From assembly GCA_964370795.1 (NCBI GenBank), contig CAYJME010000018.1, positions 1 to 26,413 of the forward strand: DNA of 26,413 bases. Direction: 5' to 3'. The notes under the pieces were generated by a model. That model was not told the DNA's origin. It did no database searches and saw only the letters and a list, made by a program, of their open reading frames with translations. The position numbers were made by a program, and so were the translations under genes. Positions 15,432 through 23,301 of this stretch are shown in pieces (positions within the stretch are counted from its first letter, which is position 1; the number at the start of each line of letters is the position of its first letter). Source of the stretch: JAHFOW01 sp964370795 (GTDB taxonomy: Bacteria > Planctomycetota > Brocadiia > Brocadiales > Brocadiaceae).

Positions 15432-16418
15432 TTAATGTAACTCTACTGTCCGCCTGTCTTTTGCTGATTTCAAAGCAGCCTCAACCACACGGACAACTTC
15501 ATAGCCAGACCAACCATCCGCAACCGGAGGCTTTCGTGTTTGTATCGAATCGACAAACGCCCTTAATTCCATTAAAAGCGGCTCTTCCGGTGGAAACTCA
15601 ATCTGTCGCACTACACCCTCGATAGTCTTAAAGCCCCCATCTATTTTCTCGTGCTTATTCTCAAACGCCTTTACCTTATATTGAGCCACATTATAGTCAC
15701 ACACGATACTCAGTTCTTCGCCGATGACGGTTACTTCACGAAATTTACCCGGCAGGTAATAACCGCTTTCAACCGTTGCCCCCACCGTTCCATGAGTCCC
15801 CTCGTACTCCATCGAGACCAGAGAAACATCGTCCATACCGCGTCCCATAAAATCCTGCATCGTAGCAGTGACTCGCACTGGTGACTTGCCTATAAAATAG
15901 TTAAATAAGTCGATGAAATGGATCCCATCGGCAAAGGTAACACCCGTATCATTGCGTGGACGTTTAAAACCGCTAAAATTTCCCCGTAATATCTTTACCC
16001 TTCCAAATTTCCCCTGTTGAATTGCATCTCTCACCCACTGTGAGGCGGGATCATACCTGAAAATGTGTCCGACCTGTATGATACGTTTACGTATGTCAGC
16101 TATCTCTACAAGTTTACGGGCTTCTTCCGAATGAAGCGTAATGGGTTTTTCAACAAATACATCTTTTCCCGCTTCAAGAAAGTGCTTGCACAATTCAAAG
16201 TGTGTGTTTGCAGGCGTCACCACTACCACCGCATCAATTGGTACAGGAATATCACGGTGATTCTGAACGAGATGATCGCTTGAAATACCCATTGATCTGG
16301 CCTGGGCAAGCCGTTCAGTATTTACTTCTGCAACAAAAAGCTCAACAGGTAGTGAATGCAATAATCGGAGATGATTCACACCCCATCGCCCTACACCTAG
16401 TAATAAGACCTTAAGCAT
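15432..16418 (-). CDS. Gfo/Idh/MocA-family sugar nucleotide dehydrogenase
   Basis: This 328-residue NAD(P)-dependent oxidoreductase has a Rossmann GVGRWG at 8-13, the EKP motif at 90-92, and a catalytic-type DGIHFID with His167. The C-terminal half is the usual sheet dimerisation domain. In partnership with the downstream DegT aminotransferase it probably oxidises the C3 hydroxyl of a UDP-sugar. It is the first gene of the cassette. A GAGGAG sits about 17 bases before the ATG, which is too far to be ideal, so the start is less certain. No convincing promoter was found in the 182-base gap to pheT. Confidence 0.85.
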   Translation of the reverse strand: MLKVLLLGVGRWGVNHLRLLHSLPVELFVAEVNTERLAQARSMGISSDHLVQNHRDIPVPIDAVVVVTPANTHFELCKHFLEAGKDVFVEKPITLHSEEARKLVEIADIRKRIIQVGHIFRYDPASQWVRDAIQQGKFGRVKILRGNFSGFKRPRNDTGVTFADGIHFIDLFNYFIGKSPVRVTATMQDFMGRGMDDVSLVSMEYEGTHGTVGATVESGYYLPGKFREVTVIGEELSIVCDYNVAQYKVKAFENKHEKIDGGFKTIEGVVRQIEFPPEEPLLMELRAFVDSIQTRKPPVADGWSGYEVVRVVEAALKSAKDRRTVELH

Positions 16419-16600
16419 CGTATTTTATCTTTAGTCTCCTCTCAAATTATGTACTTTTTACAAAGCCCGAAGAAATTCTCCGTTACATATTAAAAACGAA
16501 TAATAAATCTATATAAAGTAGCAATACGAATACCTGGAAACAAAATATTGTTACTACGTGTGATAAGTATTAATGAGAAAGTTTTATTCATCAACTTCTC

Positions 16601-18601
16601 TTATTTTCGTAATTCGGCGCTGAGGAATTTGTGAAGGGTTTCTAAAATGACCTGCTGGACAACATCAACTTCTTCGCTTTTGAGTGTGCGGTCTTGCGCT
16701 TGAAAACAGAGGTTAAATGCAATACTTTTTTTCCCCTGCGGCACTTGCTTGCCACGGAAAACATCAAAGAATTTTATTTCTTTTAAAAACGACGCCTTCG
16801 TGTTGCTAATACATCCTTCTATAGACACCCACGTTACTGCCTCATCAACGATAATTGCAAGGTCCCGTGAAATAGATGGATACGGTGACATGGTCTGATA
16901 TTTTTTTGCAAAATTTGATTTTTCGACTAATAGTTCCATGTCTAACTCTGCAACGCACGGCGATGTTCTTAATTCTGAATTTTTACTGGATTCACCCATA
17001 TATCCAACGGTTGCGTTACCCAACTGAATTCTGGCAGCCCTTTCATTCTGAAATAACAAAGGCTCTGAGAAAGCTGTCCAGTCACATCGTGAAGACATCC
17101 CCAAACTTGAAAATAACGACTCAACGATCCCCTTTAATGTAAAAAAATCTGTATCAGCTAACAAGGACAAACAGGTCTTTTCATGTGGTAGTTTATCGCC
17201 ACGAAGATAGACCTTTGCAATTTCAAAGATATTTACCTGTTCCGTGCCATGATTTGTATTAAACCGCTTCACGCCAATAAGGCTGGGCAGGAGGGACGTT
17301 CGCAAACGGCTCTCCTCAGTCCTCAGTGGATTGGCAATATCAATACCGTCTTTATCAGACCATAGCTTTACCGATTGCAACGGAGAAACGTCAACAATGC
17401 TATAGGTTTTAACTTCGTAAAATCCCCGGTGAACCAAAAATTCCCGAAGGGCATCCTCAACTAACTCAAATTTACTTTTTGCGCTGCTCCTAACGCTGAT
17501 GGCAGTTTTTACGGGCACATTATCATATCCGTAAATCCTGGCAATTTCTTCGATGAGGTCAATCTCACGGTCAATATCGCCACGGAAACCGGGAACTTCG
17601 ACGTCAATAAAGTTATCTATAGAATTGATAATAGTAAACTGGAGTTTTTTTAATATATCAACGGCAATATCTTTTTTTATTTCAATACCTAAAATTTTGT
17701 GAAGTCTTTCCAAACGGAGGGTAACTTTCTTTGTTTCATAACTCCTCGATTTTATATCAAGAACACCAACAGCTATCTCTCCACCTGCAAGGTCTTTCAC
17801 AAGCTTCACAGTCCGCCGGGAGGTAAAATCAATACCTTCAGGATCTGTACCGCGCTCGAAGCGGTACGATGAATCAGAAACGACCCCCAAAGCCTTAGCT
17901 GTTCGCCTGATCTGTCTCGGCTCAAACTCTGCACATTCAATAAGAATATTTCTGGTAGAATCCGTAACTTCCGTCTCCTTGCCTCCCATGATTCCAGCAA
18001 CTGCAATCGGCTTCTTACCATCTGCAATAACCAGCATGTCATGGAAGAGCGCCCGTCTTGCTCCATTAATAAGAACAATTTCCTCCCCGCTCTTTGCCTT
18101 TCTCACAACAATTTTTTGATCTGATAATTTGTCCAAATCAAAGGCATGAACAGGTTGACCGGTTTCCATCATAACGTAGTTGGTAACATCAACTACATTA
18201 TTCACCGGCCGAAGGCCTATGCACTTCAATCTTTTTTGCATCCATTCGGGAGACGGTCCTATTGTAACACGCCGTATTACTCGATCTGTATAGTGAGGAC
18301 ATAAGAATTGATCGTCAACAGAGGTATGAAATAATTTTGATATGTCAGCGCTTTCAGCGGTAAAATTTGTTTCCGGAAGGCGCAACGCCCCTCCTACCGC
18401 CGCGGCAACTTCTCGTGCAATACCCATTATCCCCAGACAATCGGGACGATTCGAGGTAACTTCTATCTCCAAACAAAAGTCGTCTTCTATGGGTTGTATA
18501 CTGGCAACAACCAATCCAACCCTGGTTAATCTATCAGCCAGTTCATTCGGGGATAAATAAAAATAAACATATTCTTTAAGCCAGTTATAAGTAATCTTCA
18601 T
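16601..18601 (-). CDS. pheT: Phenylalanyl-tRNA synthetase beta subunit, lacking the OB tRNA-binding domain
   Basis: This 666-residue subunit joins PheS in the heterotetramer that charges tRNA-Phe. Present are the N-terminal segment (MKITYNWLKEYV), the B3/B4 editing module beginning at SNRPDCLGI near residue 50, and B5 (VTLRLERLHKILGI to IEEIARIYGYDNVP). The catalytic-like core and the C-terminal FDX-ACB domain (YPSISRDLAIIVDE to the end) follow. In E. coli PheT (795 residues) about 110 residues of an EMAP-type OB fold lie between the first segment and the editing module; here they are absent, with the frame intact. pheT follows pheS with no gap, implying translational coupling. Confidence 0.93.
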   Translation of the reverse strand: MKITYNWLKEYVYFYLSPNELADRLTRVGLVVASIQPIEDDFCLEIEVTSNRPDCLGIMGIAREVAAAVGGALRLPETNFTAESADISKLFHTSVDDQFLCPHYTDRVIRRVTIGPSPEWMQKRLKCIGLRPVNNVVDVTNYVMMETGQPVHAFDLDKLSDQKIVVRKAKSGEEIVLINGARRALFHDMLVIADGKKPIAVAGIMGGKETEVTDSTRNILIECAEFEPRQIRRTAKALGVVSDSSYRFERGTDPEGIDFTSRRTVKLVKDLAGGEIAVGVLDIKSRSYETKKVTLRLERLHKILGIEIKKDIAVDILKKLQFTIINSIDNFIDVEVPGFRGDIDREIDLIEEIARIYGYDNVPVKTAISVRSSAKSKFELVEDALREFLVHRGFYEVKTYSIVDVSPLQSVKLWSDKDGIDIANPLRTEESRLRTSLLPSLIGVKRFNTNHGTEQVNIFEIAKVYLRGDKLPHEKTCLSLLADTDFFTLKGIVESLFSSLGMSSRCDWTAFSEPLLFQNERAARIQLGNATVGYMGESSKNSELRTSPCVAELDMELLVEKSNFAKKYQTMSPYPSISRDLAIIVDEAVTWVSIEGCISNTKASFLKEIKFFDVFRGKQVPQGKKSIAFNLCFQAQDRTLKSEEVDVVQQVILETLHKFLSAELRK

Positions 18602-19618
18602 TTAAAATTGCGACAAAAAACGCATGTTGTTTTCATAAAAAAGACGAATGTCATCAATTCCATACTTGAGCATGGTTACTCGCTCGACACCCATTCCAAA
18701 AGCAAAGCCCGTGTATTTTTCCGCATCATAATGAACAGCCTTAAATACATTCGGGTCAACCATGCCTGCCCCTAAAATTTCTACCCAACCGCTGTATGAA
18801 CATACGCTGCATCCCTTGCCGCCACAGATAGAACAGGAAATATCGACCTCTGCGCTTGGTTCGGTAAAAGGGAAGAATGATGGCCTGAGACGCATCTGAA
18901 TATTTTGGCCGAAATATGTCTTGATGAATTGGCTTAAAACGCCCTTCAGGTCAGTGAAACTTACCCCTTCGTCTACCAGCAGTCCTTCTACCTGGTGAAA
19001 CATAAAGGAGTGTCGCGCATCAACGGTGTCGGGTCTATACACCCTGCCCGGAGCGATGATACGAACAGGCGGTTTTTGCTTTTCCATGATACGAATCTGA
19101 ACGGTAGAAGTTTGACTTCTCAGAAGTACGTCATTTTTTATGTAAAACGTATCAAAATCTGTTCGTGAAGGATGGTCGGCGGGAATATTTAAGGCGTCAA
19201 AATTATAATACTCTAATTCTACTTCAGGCCCATAGGCCATATCAAAACCTAAACGCGCAAAAACCTCTTTTATCTCTTCAATTGTTTGAGTGAGGGGATG
19301 TTTTCTTCCTGAATGAATTTGTTTGCCAGGTAATGTTATATCAAATATTTCCTTTTTAACGTGAGGCGCGGATATCAATGACAATTTTCGTATACAATCT
19401 TCAAGAACCTCAGCGACTTCATTCTTGAAATTATTTATCTGATGCCCAAACGTTGCCCGTTGTTCTCCAGGCAACGCTGGAATAAGCTTCATAAAATCAG
19501 CAACAATACCTTTTCTACCAAGGTACTTTATTTTAATCTGTTCAACATCATGCTGAGTGGTAGCAGCTTTAACTTCACCCTGGAAGCTTTTTCTTGCCGC
19601 CTCTAGTTTTGTTAACAT
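18602..19618 (-). CDS. pheS: Phenylalanyl-tRNA synthetase alpha subunit
   Basis: This 338-residue class II catalytic subunit has a coiled N-terminal arm, then the core. Visible are GRKHPLTQTIEEI, the RTSTVQIR-type motif 2 region written as LRSQTSTVQIRIM, FPFTEPSAEVDISC, GAGMVDPNVF, and the motif 3 region GFAFGMGVERVTMLKYGIDDIR. A cysteine-rich insert, CSICGGKGCSVC, sits in the core and may bind a metal; I recall the same insert in other bacterial PheS lineages. The gene starts one base after the rplT stop and ends directly at the pheT start, so the translation genes form one tight operon. Confidence 0.95.
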   Translation of the reverse strand: MLTKLEAARKSFQGEVKAATTQHDVEQIKIKYLGRKGIVADFMKLIPALPGEQRATFGHQINNFKNEVAEVLEDCIRKLSLISAPHVKKEIFDITLPGKQIHSGRKHPLTQTIEEIKEVFARLGFDMAYGPEVELEYYNFDALNIPADHPSRTDFDTFYIKNDVLLRSQTSTVQIRIMEKQKPPVRIIAPGRVYRPDTVDARHSFMFHQVEGLLVDEGVSFTDLKGVLSQFIKTYFGQNIQMRLRPSFFPFTEPSAEVDISCSICGGKGCSVCSYSGWVEILGAGMVDPNVFKAVHYDAEKYTGFAFGMGVERVTMLKYGIDDIRLFYENNMRFLSQF

Positions 19619-19619
19619 T

Positions 19620-19973
19620 TTAAGCCAATGCTTTTACCTGCTCTACAAGCCTATCAAAGGCAGGCTTATCGTTTACAGCCATTTCCGCCAACATCTTCCT
19701 GTTTAGGGTTATATTGGCCTTTATTAATCCTCGGATAAAACGGCTATAAGGCATGCCCCTTTCGCGAACTGCAGCGCTAATCCTCGTAATCCACAGTTCT
19801 CTAAATTTCCTTTTACGAGCCTTTCTGTCTCTAAACGAAAACACCATGGCACGTATATACGTTTCCATGGCCTTGCGATAGAGATTGCCCCTTCCCCCCC
19901 AGTAACCTTCCGTTTTGTTTAATAATCTTTTTCTTGACCTTTTTCTCGCACAACCTTTTGTTGCTCTTGGCAT
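19620..19973 (-). CDS. rplT: 50S ribosomal protein L20
   Basis: This is a 117-residue basic protein with the standard L20 sequence: MPRATKGCARKRSRKR, AMVFSFRDRKARKRKFRELWITRI and the C-terminal GLIKANITLNRKMLAEMA block. L20 binds 23S rRNA early in 50S assembly. In several bacteria it also represses its own operon by binding a leader RNA; I did not identify such a structure here. It lies 34 bases downstream of rpmI. The ribosome binding site is weak (GAAAGAAAG), suggesting coupling to upstream translation. Confidence 0.97.
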   Translation of the reverse strand: MPRATKGCARKRSRKRLLNKTEGYWGGRGNLYRKAMETYIRAMVFSFRDRKARKRKFRELWITRISAAVRERGMPYSRFIRGLIKANITLNRKMLAEMAVNDKPAFDRLVEQVKALA

Positions 19974-20007
19974 AATTAAATTCTTTCTTTCAAAAAACTA
20001 ACCAAAA

Positions 20008-20205
20008 TTATAAATTGTGTAAAGCCCTTTTCATGATTTTACTAAATGCATCCGAGACCCCTGCTTTTTTCCTCAAATGCTCCCTCTTTCTTCCTGCTTT
20101 CCCTGACAACAAATGCCCTTTACCAGCCTTCTGTCTCGATATTTTACCCTTTGCGCTCACTGTTACCCTTTTTTTAAGCCCTTTATGCGTTTTTAATTTT
20201 GGCAT
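20008..20205 (-). CDS. rpmI: 50S ribosomal protein L35
   Basis: This 65-residue basic protein is of L35 length and pattern, with MPKLKTHKGLKKRVTVSAKGKI and LSGKAGRKREHLRKKAGVS. It has a strong GAGGAGG ribosome binding site a few bases before the ATG. The standard infC-rpmI-rplT order is kept. Confidence 0.96.
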   Translation of the reverse strand: MPKLKTHKGLKKRVTVSAKGKISRQKAGKGHLLSGKAGRKREHLRKKAGVSDAFSKIMKRALHNL

Positions 20206-20296
20206 GATACGAGATCCTCCTCAAAATCAGATTTTATTATTTTTAACCTCTGTCAAGCTTTTTCATAAATCGATTATGACTGCATTTATAACTCTT

Positions 20297-20794
20297 TTAC
20301 TTGGGGGCTAAAATCATTCCCATCCTGCGTTCATCGGTTATCCTGTCTTTTTCTACTTTTGCAATATCCTCCAAAGCAGCAGCGATTACCTTTAATATTC
20401 CATCACCTAGTTCTGAATGAACCCGCTCACGCCCTTTAAACATCATATTGATGAGCACACGGTCTTTTTTTTCTAAAAACTTCCTTGCCTGCTTAATTTT
20501 CGTTTGAATGTCATGCTCGCTTGTCTTTGGCCGTATTCTGAGTTCTTTCAACTGTACAACGTGTTGTTTCTGGTGCGTCTTTTTCTTTTGTTTATATTTA
20601 AATTTTCCGTAATTCATTATACGGCAAACTGGCGGACTTGCATCAGGGGCGACTTCGACAAGGTCCAGCTCAACGCTTTTTGCTTTTGCAATAGCCTCGT
20701 CTTTGCTAATAACTCCGACCTGCACCCCATTTTCATCTATTAAGCGCACTGACGCAGCACGGATACGATCATTAATTCTTAAATCTTGTGAAAT
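20297..20794 (-). CDS. infC: Translation initiation factor IF-3 with a probable AUU start codon
   Basis: IF-3 binds the 30S subunit, keeps it free of 50S, and checks the start codon and initiator tRNA. The frame gives 165 residues starting at ATT (20792-20794): SQDLRINDRIRAASVRLIDENGVQVGV, then a linker helix rich in Lys (KYKQKKKTHQKQHVVQLKELRIRP) and the C-terminal domain ending MGMILAPK. AGGAGG (20804-20809) lies nine bases before this ATT. No ATG or other strong start exists in frame between it and the conserved INDRIRA block. A GTG at 20749 would cut off that block and has no ribosome binding site. An AUU start is known for E. coli infC, where IF-3 rejects its own start codon and so limits its synthesis. 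Confidence 0.88.
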   Translation of the reverse strand: MSQDLRINDRIRAASVRLIDENGVQVGVISKDEAIAKAKSVELDLVEVAPDASPPVCRIMNYGKFKYKQKKKTHQKQHVVQLKELRIRPKTSEHDIQTKIKQARKFLEKKDRVLINMMFKGRERVHSELGDGILKVIAAALEDIAKVEKDRITDERRMGMILAPK

Positions 20795-20827
20795 GTATGT
20801 TTTCCTCCTAATAAAGGTAAAATAAAA

Positions 20828-22603
20828 TTATCTTTTTTCACAAATTTCACTTTCCATTTTTTTAAGAAAATCCTCAACGGGAATTGCCCCTTCATTTCCC
20901 TTTTTCCTGCTCCTTACGGAAACAGCGTTTCCCCCCGCTTCTTTATCACCAACAATTAAAAGATAAGGAATTTTCTGAAGGGTGCCTTCCCGGATTTTAT
21001 AATTAACCTTAGCGCTGCTGGTATCACATTCTACCCTAAAATTCTTTGAAAGCAACAGGAGATGCAATTTTTTTGCGTAATCAATATGCGCATCGGTAAT
21101 TGGTAATATCCTCATTTGAATTGGCGCCAGCCATAAGGGAAAATCACCTGCATAGTGTTCTATCAGACAACCAACAAAACGCTCCATCGCCCCCAAGACT
21201 GTTCGGTGAATCATCACCACACGATGATGAAATCCATCAGGGCCAACATAATTAACATCGAATCTTTCCGGAAGATTAAAATCAACCTGAATCGTGGGCC
21301 CCTGCCAGCCGCGCCCAATGGCATCCTTCACCTTAATATCAATAGCCGGACCGTAGAATTTCGCCTCACCTTCCATGCGCGTATATCGCAAACCCTTTTT
21401 ATCCAGGGCAATTCTCAATGCATTTTCCGCGTGCTCCCAAACTTCGTCCCGACCGATATATTTTTCCTTTTCTCCTTTTCCACGGACGCTCAGTTCTATC
21501 TCATATTCTTTAAATCCGAAGCTGGAAAGCATAAATTGTGCAAGTTCTATTACTCCAAGAATTTCGCTCTCTAGTTGATCGGGGGTACAAAAAATATGCG
21601 CATCGTCTTGCGTAAAACCACGCACGCGCAATAATCCGTGAAGTACACCAGACCTTTCATATCGGTATACAGTTCCTAATTCTCCCCACCGCAAAGGTAA
21701 ATCCCGATAACTCCTCAGATGGGTCTTATACATGAGCACGGCAAAAGGACAATTCATGGGCTTTAAAATATACTCTTGCCCTTCTACATCAATCGGCGCG
21801 TACATGCTCTCACGATAAAAATTCCAGTGACCGCTGGTCTTCCATAAACTTATCTTTGCAATATGAGGACTATAAACAATGTCATAGCCCCTTTTAAAGT
21901 GTTCTTCTCTCCAGAAATTTTCAACAATATTCCGTATTCTTGCACCCTTCGGATGCCAGAAAGTCAAACCGGGCCCGCCTTCTTCATGAAAACTAAAAAG
22001 GTCTAGATCTTTTCCGATTTTTCTGTGATCACGCTTTTCAGCCTCTTCTAAAAACTTCAGGTATGTATCAAGGTCCGCCTGAGTAAAAAACGCCGTACCA
22101 TAAATACGCTGGAGCATGGGGTTGGTTTCCTTCCCACGCCAATAAGCGCCTGCCACGCTCAGGAGTTTAAAAGCCATGACCTTTCCGGTACTCTGGATGT
22201 GAGGGCCGCGACAAAGATCAACAAACTCACCCTGTTTATAAAAAGAAACCTTTTCGTCTTCAATATCTTTAATAAGTTCAACTTTATATGGCTGCCCAAG
22301 GGCATCCATATCCTTAATCGCCTCACTACGGGGTAATTCCGACCTTTCAAAGGAGATATTGTCCTGAATGATCTTCTTCATCTCCTCTTCAATCTTCTTG
22401 AGGTCGTCATCTGTCAAACTGTGGTGGAGATCAAAATCATAGTAAAACCCGTTTTCTATGGTTGGCCCGATACCGAGTTTAACATCCGGGAAAAGGCGAC
22501 TCACTGCCTGCGCCATGATATGAGATGTGCTGTGGCGAAGGATATCGAGCCCTTCCTCCAAATCTTCGACAACCACCGACAATGTACTATTTTCCTTAAT
22601 CAT
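20828..22603 (-). CDS. thrS: Threonyl-tRNA synthetase without a TGS domain
   Basis: This 591-residue class II synthetase has an editing domain (HSTSH at 24-28, then CRGPH at 131-135) and a catalytic core. Zinc ligands are Cys285 (in MNCPFAVL), His336 and His466 (in IHRTVLGAMERF). The C-terminal anticodon-binding domain runs from about residue 495. E. coli ThrS is about 640 residues and begins with a TGS domain of about 60 residues; here the protein starts directly at the equivalent of the editing domain. An in-frame TAG upstream and the nearby tRNA leave no room for a TGS domain. No clear ribosome binding site precedes the ATG. It lies about 90 bases downstream of tRNA-Val. Confidence 0.95.
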   Translation of the reverse strand: MIKENSTLSVVVEDLEEGLDILRHSTSHIMAQAVSRLFPDVKLGIGPTIENGFYYDFDLHHSLTDDDLKKIEEEMKKIIQDNISFERSELPRSEAIKDMDALGQPYKVELIKDIEDEKVSFYKQGEFVDLCRGPHIQSTGKVMAFKLLSVAGAYWRGKETNPMLQRIYGTAFFTQADLDTYLKFLEEAEKRDHRKIGKDLDLFSFHEEGGPGLTFWHPKGARIRNIVENFWREEHFKRGYDIVYSPHIAKISLWKTSGHWNFYRESMYAPIDVEGQEYILKPMNCPFAVLMYKTHLRSYRDLPLRWGELGTVYRYERSGVLHGLLRVRGFTQDDAHIFCTPDQLESEILGVIELAQFMLSSFGFKEYEIELSVRGKGEKEKYIGRDEVWEHAENALRIALDKKGLRYTRMEGEAKFYGPAIDIKVKDAIGRGWQGPTIQVDFNLPERFDVNYVGPDGFHHRVVMIHRTVLGAMERFVGCLIEHYAGDFPLWLAPIQMRILPITDAHIDYAKKLHLLLLSKNFRVECDTSSAKVNYKIREGTLQKIPYLLIVGDKEAGGNAVSVRSRKKGNEGAIPVEDFLKKMESEICEKR

Positions 22604-22694
22604 AAATAAAAAGTTTATTGTTATCTTCTAAAATAACTTTCAAAACCTCAAAATACTTTCACGAACGGCGATTTTTCAAGAATCGCTCCAAATA

Positions 22695-22771
22695 TGGTGG
22701 GCGATACTGGACTCGAACCAGTGACCTCTTGCTTGTCGAGCAAGCGCTCTAGCCAACTGAGCTAATCGCCC
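22695..22771 (-). tRNA. tRNA-Val (anticodon GAC)
   Basis: Read on the minus strand, this folds into a complete cloverleaf: acceptor GGGCGAT with ATCGCCC, D arm GCTC/GAGC, anticodon stem CTTGC/GCAAG with loop TCGACAA (anticodon GAC), and T arm ACTGG/CCAGT with loop TTCGAGT. A discriminator A and an encoded CCA follow. The same-strand thrS starts about 90 bases later. Confidence 0.95.
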
Positions 22772-22844
22772 TCGGTATTATTTTGTTTAAATGAAACGCA
22801 AACCTCTCCCGAAATCTTTTGAACTATCATACTTAAGTTCAAAA

Positions 22845-22873
22845 ATGCTATCAGAAATAAATTGTAAAGTCAA
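22845..22873 (-). promoter_or_regulatory. Putative promoter of tRNA-Val and the translation operon
   Basis: On the minus strand, TTGACT (22868-22873) and TAGCAT (22845-22850) are 17 bp apart. The start would be near 22838, about 67 bases before the tRNA. The -35 box overlaps the arm of an inverted repeat, TTGTAAAG (22862-22869) with CTTTACAA (22894-22901). Confidence 0.45.
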
Positions 22874-23010
22874 GGAAAAATGACTTTGTCATGCTTTACA
22901 ATACCTGATTTTACAGGCTTTTCGCTCTATCTCAAAAAAACTATTTAAAAACAACGCGCGCTTTGTTATAGTATTACTGTGTTAGAACTTCTTTTTTTGT
23001 AAGTTTTTCA

Positions 23011-23082
23011 CAACCCCCTTCCCCCCTTTGTTAAGGGGGAAACTCTGAAATCCCCCTTAGTAAAGGGGGACTTAGGGGGTTG
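23011..23082. repeat. Palindromic CAACCCCCT element
   Basis: CAACCCCCTT at the left end and its near-complement AGGGGGTTG at the right end enclose C-rich and G-rich tracts (CCCCCCTTTG, AAGGGGGA, TCCCCCTTAG, AAAGGGGGA) that can fold into a long hairpin of 72 bases. The pattern resembles dispersed palindromic elements seen in other bacteria. Confidence 0.7.
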
Positions 23083-23187
23083 TTTCCCTTTGATCGGGGG
23101 ATTTGGTTGCGGCATAGCTGCGCTAGGATTTACATAATAAAATATTATTTTTATACAAAAAACTCATGAATTAGGCCTTACGGCGAC

Positions 23188-23269
23188 TGGTAGGAGCCGT
23201 CTCCTGACGGCGATGGACATACCCACCGGCGAGCAAGCTCCGGTCGCCAACAGGAGTTGGCTCCTACCA
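23188..23269. repeat. REP-like palindrome upstream of nadA
   Basis: TGGTAGGAGCC (23188-23198) pairs with GGCTCCTACCA (23259-23269), with further pairing such as TCTCCTGACGGCGA against CGCCAACAGGAG inside. It ends 32 bases before the nadA ATG. This type of GTAGGAGC palindrome is familiar from other bacterial genomes. Any longer nadA frame that starts inside this repeat is an artefact. Confidence 0.7.
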
Positions 23270-23301
23270 AAAACATTGAAATTCCTAACCTTATTTACAG
23301 G

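Larger units (their letters stand above)
22772..23301. other. Gene-free region upstream of tRNA-Val and nadA
   Basis: This 530-base region holds no credible gene. It contains two inverted repeats near the tRNA promoter (22817-22844 and 22862-22901) and two dispersed-type palindromic elements (23011-23082 and 23188-23269). An AT-rich stretch lies before nadA. I found no convincing promoter for nadA. Confidence 0.6.

Noticed and set aside
20240..20275. TTGACA-like box upstream of rpmI
   Set aside because: No -10 box at suitable spacing; the best candidate is only 14 bp away.
20747..20749. GTG start for infC
   Set aside because: It removes the conserved INDRIRAAS block and has no ribosome binding site; ATT at 20792-20794 fits better.
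21155..21574. Plus-strand frame of 139 residues within thrS
   Set aside because: Antisense shadow of a strongly conserved synthetase gene.
22604..22694. T-box or TGS remnant upstream of thrS
   Set aside because: Only about 90 bases separate the tRNA and thrS; there is an in-frame stop and no T-box core sequence.
23257..23301. TTG start for nadA
   Set aside because: It lies within a palindromic repeat and adds residues absent from NadA proteins.
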